Source: Bacteroidales bacterium (GTDB lineage Bacteria > Bacteroidota > Bacteroidia > Bacteroidales > SMBSF39). Taken from it: a stretch of DNA of 11,428 nt. Location: positions 1-11,428 of the forward strand of contig JAIOSH010000586.1 in assembly GCA_021107685.1 (NCBI GenBank). The letters are read 5' to 3'. The notes under the pieces were generated by a model. It was given only the letters and a program-made list of their open reading frames with translations, was not told the origin of the DNA and searched no databases. Each line of letters opens with the position of its first letter. Position 1 is the stretch's first letter. Positions 1-5,857 of the stretch are shown in pieces. The position numbers and the translations under genes are program-made.

Positions 1-289
1 CAAATTCATCCATAAATCTATTCAAGCCTCCGTGATGGTCGTTATGCGGATGTGTTACACAGGCAAATTCAATTTCATAATCAAAATTATCATCATTGTC
101 TTTCCTGAATTTTATCAATGATTTCATGTAATCACGCGGCAGCTTTCGGTCATCACCAAGTTTGGCGCCGAAGTCCACTATACTGAATCTTGCCTTTTTT
201 GGCGAACCGTAATCAGGAAATTCTATTATTGTACAGTCGCCATGATTGACGTTTACGAAATGGATTTTAAGGTCATTGTTTTCTGTCAT
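1..289 (-). CDS. MBL-fold metallohydrolase, ComEC/Rec2-like (3' part outside window)
   Basis: The first 96 residues are present, from ATG at 287-289, and the frame runs off the left edge. The protein opens with a short strand and the segment HFVNVNHGDCTIIEFP (residues 10-25), the usual start of ComEC/Rec2-type MBL proteins. The metal-binding signature H80-P-H82-N-D84-H85, followed by HGG, matches HxHxDH of the metallo-beta-lactamase fold. Family members hydrolyse phosphoester or other bonds with two metal ions; the substrate here is unknown. I see no signal peptide or membrane segment, so it is a stand-alone cytoplasmic enzyme rather than the membrane channel ComEC. No Shine-Dalgarno precedes the start, only A/T-rich sequence. 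Stand-alone MBL proteins of this kind occur in some defence operons (for example, Avs1 systems carry an MBL gene), but also elsewhere. It is co-directional with the large gene at 693-4748, although 403 bp of repeat-rich DNA lies between them. Confidence 0.8.
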   Translation of the reverse strand, partial: MTENNDLKIHFVNVNHGDCTIIEFPDYGSPKKARFSIVDFGAKLGDDRKLPRDYMKSLIKFRKDNDDNFDYEIEFACVTHPHNDHHGGLNRFMDEF

Positions 290-326
290 TTTAAAACATT
301 TTTATTTATTTGATTTTCTTTTTTTC

Positions 327-345
327 AACTTAGATTCTCTAAGTT
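327..345. promoter_or_regulatory. 19-bp perfect palindrome upstream of the MBL gene
   Basis: AACTTAGA and TCTAAGTT are exact reverse complements separated by TTC. The site lies 37 bp upstream of the MBL start codon at 289, where an operator for a dimeric repressor would be expected. It could also form a small RNA hairpin in the leader. No U-tract follows it on the minus strand, so an intrinsic terminator is unlikely. Its function is inferred from position and symmetry only. Confidence 0.35.
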
Positions 346-360
346 TTATCAATTCGTGAA

Positions 361-504
361 TTAATAAGAGTCTGTACATAATATCCGATTTTTTATAGGT
401 CGTCCCTACGGGACTTTTGTAACCACCTCATTATCACCCCTGACTACCGTCAGGGGTTACAAATAGTTCGTCGCTATGCGACTTTATGTACAGGCACTAA
501 TTAA
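361..504. repeat. Palindromic element: three hairpins inside an imperfect inverted repeat
   Basis: The ends at 361-381 and 484-504 are inverted repeats with 18 of 21 bases matching, including a perfect core CTGTACATAA (372-381) and TTATGTACAG (484-493). Inside are three hairpins: GTCCC-TAC-GGGAC (402-414), a 9-bp stem ACCCCTGAC / GTCAGGGGT around TACC (436-457), and GTCGC-TAT-GCGAC (470-482). The first and third hairpins lie in similar sequence and differ at one stem pair by a compensatory swap. Short clusters of GTCCCTACGGGAC-type hairpins are, from general knowledge, common as intergenic repeats in Bacteroidota. The element has no reading frame, so it would be a non-autonomous REP/MITE-like unit. 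It may also act as a terminator or mRNA-stabilising structure downstream of the large gene. Confidence 0.7.
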
Positions 505-534
505 TTTAACATATAACTTATAATTAATAATATT

Positions 535-664
535 CCATAACGTTAAGTATATAAAATGTAGACGATTGCGGAGCACTTATCTTTTAAATTACGATGAAGT
601 TGAAACGTGTTACGAACCTTGAATTTACTACCGTCTCGCCAATTTTTTATATGCATTGTTGAGG
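535..664. repeat. Imperfect ~130-bp palindrome, attC-like or MITE-like
   Basis: Matching blocks run in from both ends in inverted order. CCATAAC (535-541) faces GTTGAGG (658-664) with five of seven bases pairing. ATATAAAA (549-556) faces TTTTATAT (645-652) perfectly, and AGACG (560-564) faces CGTCT (632-636) perfectly. Spacers of unequal length between blocks would leave bulges. The roughly 130-bp length, AAC/GTT-containing ends and bulged stem are reminiscent of integron attC sites, and the element sits 28 bp past the stop of the large gene, where a cassette recombination site would be. The GTTRRRY core consensus is not met exactly and no integrase is present, so a MITE or other palindromic repeat is equally possible. 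I see no promoter or reading frame in it. Confidence 0.4.
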
Positions 665-692
665 CTAGTACTTTATTAATGTTTCATCAAAT

Positions 693-3600
693 TCAATTAG
701 AAATCCTATAGTCCAGATTTACAAAAACATGATATAAATTTGTTCCTTCTCCATGTTCAGAACTTCCTATTTTAACTGAAGACCCGTCAAAACCATAATT
801 TGCAGATAAACCGACTATTGATTTATCTGTCATTTCAAATCCACTAGGATATTTAAGATTAGGAATTATCGATGTTGAATACTCGCCCCACTTTTTCTTG
901 AAATCCTTTTGTTTTCCATTAAAATACACTAATATTAAAAATGCTCTTCTCTTATTTGTGTAATGAGTAATTATTTTTTGAATATGTGACTGAACTCTAG
1001 GAATATCCCGTAAAATAAATGCTTCACAAGTAATGAAAGAAATTTTGTTATAATCTTGAATATCTAAATCAATTTCACCTAAGTTTTCTTCTGAATTATC
1101 TTTTGTAGAAGGTGAAAAGGCTTTACGGGTTTGATCTTTCACAGTCCAACCCCATGTACTTACTCTTGATTCTAGAGCTAATTGAACTAAATCATTGTAC
1201 TTGTCTTCTTTCTTTATTTCTGAAACTGAATTAATCTTATCAAGCATTTTGTTGGCAGCAATTGCTAATTCTTTCGCAATAAATTCTGAAATATCAATTC
1301 TTCCATTTAACTTTTCTGGAAAAATTTTAATAAGCTTTTCAGGTGTATTATTAAAAATTCTATCATAATAGACTCTTAATTCATCAATATTATCTATTCC
1401 AGATACTTTTACTTTTAAGTTTTGAATAAAAGCTAACTCATCTTTACTTGAATATTTATGATAGTTTCCAGCTTCCTCTAACAATAAAAGAGCTTCCTCT
1501 ATTTTATTTCTACTTATGAGACTGTCAACTTTTGTTACGATTATATCAGGATACATTCTATCAGGAAGATCTAAGCTTTTAAATGTAGAATCTAAATCTT
1601 CGAAATTTGATAGATGAAATTGTATTTGTATTTTATTTGAATAAAAAGTTGTACCTAAATTATTCTGATCTATTTCACTTTCATTCTCGCTTGCATATAA
1701 GTTCCATTCTTCTAAAGCTTCATTATATAAATCAGTATCATTGTTTTTATTAGCAAGATTCATTTTAGCAGCCATTCGATTTAATGCAAAAACAGGATAT
1801 TTTGGATATCGTTTTGCTAAATCATCAAATAAGTAATGAGAATTTTCTGGTGCTTCTTTTATTTTTATTAAAGCTATGTAAAATTCTTTATAATCTTTAT
1901 AATTAGGCTCTCCAACAGTAATTGGACTTGTTTTGTTTGGTTTATTTATTGAGTTCAGCTCTTTTTCATCTTTATTGAAATATGCTATCAATAATTTAGT
2001 TTTAAAGAGATACTCTTCATACTCTTTCTTTCTTTTTGAGATATTTTCTTCCCAATATGCAACAACTTTTTTTGCTTCCTCTATTAATTCTGGATATTGG
2101 GTGATTTTTAAAATAGTATTTTGTATTTCAGGAATCCAATTGCTGTTTTCCAAAAAGTTCATTAAATCTGCCTGTTTTATTTTTTCAATCAATCTTTTTT
2201 TTATGCCTTCAGAAGTAATGGATTCTGCAAGCGTAAGGATTTTATTTATATCCTTAGTTTTTGCAAAAGCTTCAATTACTTCTTCTTTTTTTTCAAACCA
2301 ATTTATCACTCGTGCAATCTGAGGAAGAAGCGCTTCTTTTTCTGAAGAATTATATGACCATTCTGTATTATAATCGAAAAGATCAACTTTACCTTCTTGA
2401 GGAATATCTTCTATATGAGTTGTAATATAATCTATGATTTGTTGTTCAATTCGTTGTTTGATTGCGCAGAGCGATATATTTTTAAAACCATATGGAATTG
2501 TTGGTAGAATTAATTTTTTAAATACTTGTAATAGAACACCTATATGCGTTCTTAATTTACTTACTATTAATTTATTTTTCTTGTTATAGTAATCATCTGT
2601 TTTTTCAAAAAAGAAACGAGGTTCAAGAAAACTATTTAGCTTTTGTTGTTTATAAAATAAGTAAATTGGATACAGCCAATTCAAAGATTCTAGACTTTCA
2701 ATTTTTTCACTCCATGTTGGTAACTTGACTTCTTTCTTTTGCTCTATATAGTTATAAGTCTCAATCTCTTCAATTTCAATTTGCTTGATATAAAGCTTAA
2801 AGAAGTTATTTGTTAAAAGGTGAATGTCGGGTATATTCTTTTGAAATTGAGGTTTATATTTCCAATAAGTAGAACATTTCATTAACCAAATGAAACCATC
2901 CCATTGCAACAATGGAAATTGAACTGTACCATTTTTGTATAAACTTTCTATCTTGAAATCAGAAAAACAGTTCAATAATTCATTAAATAATTGAGGTAAT
3001 AAATATTCTCCATTAGTTTGTCTTTGATTATTGAATGGACTGTTTTCAATCTGTGAGAGAATCTCTTTTTCTCGATTCTTTTTTTCTTGAAGCAATTCCT
3101 GTTCAATAACTTTACTTTGTCGTCTATAAGGAATATCGAACTTCGCAACATTTAACTGCCTAAAAATTTGAAAAATAACTTTTGAAGAATTTAAAATAGA
3201 TTTTTTAGATTCTGACCTTATCACAATTAATCCAAGAGCAAGACAGTCTTTCCAAAGTTCTAGTTTTAGATTATATTTTTGTTCATTAGGAAAACTAAAC
3301 CCATCAATTATTCGAAATGAAAGAGAAACAAAATTAATGTTCAATAACAAATATGGGATGATTTCCCTTCTGTATAATTTGATATAGCAAACTATATCCC
3401 ATAACAAGGCAGGTTTTGTTATCGATGCTTTTAATAAAGTTTTGACTCGTCTATAGTAAAACAATTTGGAATTATTTTCATCTTTGGTTTCCTCTCGCTC
3501 AATTTCATTGTCGTATTTTACTATTATGCTTATTAAATAACTAAATTCATCACGAGAATTTTGATCATGCAAATAACTTGTTTGAGCTCTATTCTCCCAT

Positions 3601-4748
3601 AAATCGAAAGATTTAAACATCTCAAAATAATCCGAATTATTTAAAGCATAGCTTTCCTTTGTTTTATCAAAATATAAAATTGTATCAATGCCACGAGACA
3701 TTCGACCGTCAATTCTGATTTTTGAAAATTCATCATCTACACCTATAATATCTGGCTCATTCAATACTAGTTTACATGAAGCATCCAGGAATCTGTTTTT
3801 TGCTTTATCAGTTGTATTTGTCAAAACATTACTAGTACTTTCCCAATAAAATGTGTTATCAAGAAATATCCTAATTCTGTCTTCATCTGATACTATTGAT
3901 GTGTCATTAATAAGTGATTCCCAATAATACCCACATATTTTATCATTTAACTCACACCAGTATCTAACATCTGTATTATGAAAATTGATATAAAACCTTT
4001 TTTCTGTTTCTAGTAAAACCTTTTGATTTTTAAGAGTTTCAATCGTAGGAGTATTGGGGTAAAGTGAGGAATGAACACTATAGGCATTTAATACATCAGT
4101 TTTATTTATCTTGTTTCCTTTTTTTTCTTTATAATAAAGTTCTTTAAGAAAATGAATAAAACAAAAATCCTCCCATGAATCTAAATATGGTTGAAAATAG
4201 ATGTCAATATGTGAAAATTCAATAATTCCATCGTTTTCGTGTAGCCAGTTAGGCTCATATATTCGATCCCTATTTAGTTTAATATTTTGCTCGTTTTCAT
4301 ATTTTGTTAAAGCTTTTTCAAAAGCATCCTTTTCAATAGACTTTCTATTGTTCTCTGGTTGTTGTAAATAAAAAGTACAAAGAAATTCTAATTCCCTTTT
4401 TAAATCTTTAATTTTCCCAAAATCTCTGCAAGCACTTTCTATAGTTCCCGCAATCTTAACCCGACCTAATACATTTCGTAACCAGTATTTTTCAAAAAGA
4501 GATTTTGTATTAAGTTTAACATTATTCTTTTCTTCATGCTCTTTAACAAACAGATTGAATTCATCAATTGACAATTCAACCTTGACTGGTTTTGACTTAT
4601 CTAATAGACTTGCAAAAAAACGAGAGGAAGCCCAGATAATATCAGATTCAAGAGCCTCTTTATCGTGATAATTGTTTTGTTTTTGTGTTGTAAAAGTCTC
4701 TATAAAAGACTTTATATTTTTAACTAAATCTTGCTGTTGATAATCCAT
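693..4748 (-). CDS. Unrecognised 1351-residue multidomain protein, possible defence effector
   Basis: I do not recognise a named family. The frame is uninterrupted from ATG at 4746-4748 to TGA at 693-695. There is no signal peptide or convincing membrane segment, so it is probably cytoplasmic. Residues 61-101 and 140-180 align without gaps at a spacing of 79 (shared D, F, E, N, KLN, E, WL, G), with a weaker third copy near 216-256. The second copy ends in GIIEFSH, like the winged helix that closes STAND/AAA ATPases. The middle is almost wholly helical, with a charged, coiled-coil-like stretch around 565-590 and TPR-like helical pairs from about 965 to 1120. The C-terminus (1195-1340) carries WGW, GEIDLDI (D1227), CEA (E1242), HIQK (K1258) and a hydrophobic strand LILVYF, suggesting a divergent PD-(D/E)XK nuclease fold. 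I found no P-loop, so it is not itself a STAND ATPase. Size and architecture suggest a conflict-system sensor/effector; this is inference. Confidence 0.85.
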   Translation of the reverse strand: MDYQQQDLVKNIKSFIETFTTQKQNNYHDKEALESDIIWASSRFFASLLDKSKPVKVELSIDEFNLFVKEHEEKNNVKLNTKSLFEKYWLRNVLGRVKIAGTIESACRDFGKIKDLKRELEFLCTFYLQQPENNRKSIEKDAFEKALTKYENEQNIKLNRDRIYEPNWLHENDGIIEFSHIDIYFQPYLDSWEDFCFIHFLKELYYKEKKGNKINKTDVLNAYSVHSSLYPNTPTIETLKNQKVLLETEKRFYINFHNTDVRYWCELNDKICGYYWESLINDTSIVSDEDRIRIFLDNTFYWESTSNVLTNTTDKAKNRFLDASCKLVLNEPDIIGVDDEFSKIRIDGRMSRGIDTILYFDKTKESYALNNSDYFEMFKSFDLWENRAQTSYLHDQNSRDEFSYLISIIVKYDNEIEREETKDENNSKLFYYRRVKTLLKASITKPALLWDIVCYIKLYRREIIPYLLLNINFVSLSFRIIDGFSFPNEQKYNLKLELWKDCLALGLIVIRSESKKSILNSSKVIFQIFRQLNVAKFDIPYRRQSKVIEQELLQEKKNREKEILSQIENSPFNNQRQTNGEYLLPQLFNELLNCFSDFKIESLYKNGTVQFPLLQWDGFIWLMKCSTYWKYKPQFQKNIPDIHLLTNNFFKLYIKQIEIEEIETYNYIEQKKEVKLPTWSEKIESLESLNWLYPIYLFYKQQKLNSFLEPRFFFEKTDDYYNKKNKLIVSKLRTHIGVLLQVFKKLILPTIPYGFKNISLCAIKQRIEQQIIDYITTHIEDIPQEGKVDLFDYNTEWSYNSSEKEALLPQIARVINWFEKKEEVIEAFAKTKDINKILTLAESITSEGIKKRLIEKIKQADLMNFLENSNWIPEIQNTILKITQYPELIEEAKKVVAYWEENISKRKKEYEEYLFKTKLLIAYFNKDEKELNSINKPNKTSPITVGEPNYKDYKEFYIALIKIKEAPENSHYLFDDLAKRYPKYPVFALNRMAAKMNLANKNNDTDLYNEALEEWNLYASENESEIDQNNLGTTFYSNKIQIQFHLSNFEDLDSTFKSLDLPDRMYPDIIVTKVDSLISRNKIEEALLLLEEAGNYHKYSSKDELAFIQNLKVKVSGIDNIDELRVYYDRIFNNTPEKLIKIFPEKLNGRIDISEFIAKELAIAANKMLDKINSVSEIKKEDKYNDLVQLALESRVSTWGWTVKDQTRKAFSPSTKDNSEENLGEIDLDIQDYNKISFITCEAFILRDIPRVQSHIQKIITHYTNKRRAFLILVYFNGKQKDFKKKWGEYSTSIIPNLKYPSGFEMTDKSIVGLSANYGFDGSSVKIGSSEHGEGTNLYHVFVNLDYRISN

Positions 4749-4844
4749 GAACTTATGTTAAAAAAGTAATTTAATCATTATTTGATGAATTTTAGAATTT
4801 ATTTTTCTATAAATCATGTGTCTATTATAACATCGCTGCTGTGT

Positions 4845-4855
4845 TAGCCCCAACA
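4845..4855 (-). repeat. Short inverted copy of the motif found at the other end of the large gene
   Basis: The minus strand reads TGTTGGGGCTA here. The plus strand at 657-667 reads TGTTGAGGCTA, a 10 of 11 match. The two copies therefore bracket the large gene in inverted orientation, one about 100 bp upstream of its start and one about 25 bp past its stop. They may mark the ends of a mobile module. A match of this length by chance in the two flanks is not negligible, so this is weak evidence. The rest of the 160-bp gap (4749-4908) shows no gene and no further clear structure. Confidence 0.25.
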
Positions 4856-4908
4856 TTACCTATCAACATTCAGATTAGTTATCACAAGTATAGAGTTTCT
4901 TGCAGTAA

Positions 4909-5454
4909 TTAATTTTCCATCACATCCTCATAAATCTTAGCTGACATCTTTCTGGCTTCTGCTGTAAAGTCAATGAGTATTGAATTTGTATCTGTAAGTA
5001 TCGGGCTTATATCCAGAATACCTTTCCTTGATTTTAATTTTGTGAAGATACTATCAAAAGCCATATCATCGTAAACTAACTGTAGAAAAACCATGTCTTC
5101 AGCGAGTTTTCTTTCTTTTTGTATTAGTTTGTTTTTGCCTGTATTATCTTTAAGAGATTGAATTCCATTTTTTATGCTTGTTCTTGGGATTATGTGTTTT
5201 AATATGACCTCCTCTGTAATAGTGCCGGCGAGTGATTTATCTTCATCCATATTCCACCAGTCTATGTTTTCTTTAAACATCATGACCTTTTGCAAAGATG
5301 CTAATTCTTCAATCATCTTATACAATTCGACTTTTTTAAGATCATGCGTATGTATTGAAACCTCAATATAAGGTGAGCTTGATTTATCATCAATGTAAGT
5401 ATCTTCATAAACTCTGACAATGTGCCATCGGGTGATTTTTGCTATTTTTTCCAT
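4909..5454 (-). CDS. Hypothetical protein, 181 residues
   Basis: I do not recognise this protein. It starts at ATG 5452-5454 and ends at 4909, with no Shine-Dalgarno, as is usual in Bacteroidota. The N-terminal third (residues 1-55) alternates short hydrophobic and polar segments, consistent with a beta sheet (ITRWHIVRVYED, SPYIEVSIHTHD). The rest appears mainly helical and is rich in Lys, Glu and Asp. There is no signal peptide, membrane segment, helix-turn-helix or catalytic motif that I can identify, so it is probably a soluble cytoplasmic protein. It lies 160 bp upstream of the large gene on the same strand, which allows co-transcription but does not require it. It is divergent from porU. 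The frame is intact and the composition resembles its surroundings, which supports a real gene. Confidence 0.75.
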   Translation of the reverse strand: MEKIAKITRWHIVRVYEDTYIDDKSSSPYIEVSIHTHDLKKVELYKMIEELASLQKVMMFKENIDWWNMDEDKSLAGTITEEVILKHIIPRTSIKNGIQSLKDNTGKNKLIQKERKLAEDMVFLQLVYDDMAFDSIFTKLKSRKGILDISPILTDTNSILIDFTAEARKMSAKIYEDVMEN

Positions 5455-5574
5455 AGGGCTTTTAAATTATAGATTTTTATTTGTGGATAAAAATTTTTGT
5501 AAAGATAAAATTATGTAGCTAATCAGTATTAAATTATCAATAAAAATTTTTTGTAAATATTATTATTGAATTGG

Positions 5575-5655
5575 GGAATAAGGGGAATAAGGGAAATATG
5601 GAGAATATAGACCATAGGGGATCCAATACCTTTATACTCTTATTCCCCTTATTCC
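5575..5655. repeat. 17-bp perfect inverted repeat with G-rich arms in the divergent intergenic region
   Basis: GGAATAAGGGGAATAAG (5575-5591) and its exact reverse complement CTTATTCCCCTTATTCC (5639-5655) are separated by 47 bp. The left arm belongs to a tandem run of GGGGAATAA units starting at 5573. On the plus strand the right arm is followed by TTTTT (5657-5661), so the structure could terminate transcription, yet no plus-strand gene upstream would need it. The element lies between the divergent starts of the 181-residue gene (5454) and porU (5858). The remainder of 5455-5857 is very AT-rich and holds no gene. Confidence 0.6.
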
Positions 5656-5820
5656 ATTTTTAAAATCTATCCTCAAAACCAAAGAAATGGGGCTAAATAA
5701 TATTTTGCTCATAAACTCGTTTTAATTTAAAATTTGTATTGCTACGCAACTATTTTTTAGTTTTAATCATCTATAATTTAAATTAGTATTCAATTATTTC
5801 CTCTGTAATTTATATTTTAG

Positions 5821-5828
5821 TATTTTTG
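5821..5828 (+). promoter_or_regulatory. Candidate Bacteroidota -7 promoter element for porU
   Basis: TATTTTTG fits the TAnnTTTG consensus of the main sigma factor in Bacteroidota. It would place the transcript start about 20-25 bases before the porU ATG at 5858, a reasonable leader length. A matching TTTG near -33 is not evident (the region reads ATTTCCTCTG), so support rests on one half of the promoter in very AT-rich sequence. Confidence 0.3.
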
Positions 5829-5857
5829 TTAAATATTAAAAATAATTGATTTGAAAA

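Noticed and set aside
1933..2322. Plus-strand frame of 129 codons
   Set aside because: It is fully antisense to the large minus-strand gene, has hydrophobic low-complexity content typical of a shadow frame in AT-rich DNA, and has no start signal.
693..4748. STAND/NACHT ATPase identity for the large gene
   Set aside because: No Walker A (GxxxxGK[ST]) motif was found in the translated sequence, although the flanking domain types resemble those of STAND proteins.
4824..4853. E. coli-like promoter (TTGGGG, 18 bp, TATAAT) on the minus strand before the large gene
   Set aside because: The -10 is perfect, but the -35 matches only three bases and Bacteroidota primary sigma factors use a different consensus. 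AT-rich DNA gives such matches often.
5174..5371. Plus-strand frame of 65 codons
   Set aside because: It lies entirely inside the 181-residue gene on the opposite strand and shows no domain or leader sequence.
5573..5620. G-quadruplex in the GGGGAATAA repeats
   Set aside because: Only three close G-tracts of three or more are present. The fourth is about 23 bases away, so a stable quadruplex is unlikely.
5739..5749. Small hairpin TTGC-TAC-GCAA followed by a T-run, as a terminator or relic of the 361-504 element
   Set aside because: The four-pair stem is too short, and beyond a loose similarity to the GTCGC-TAT-GCGAC hairpin nothing supports it.
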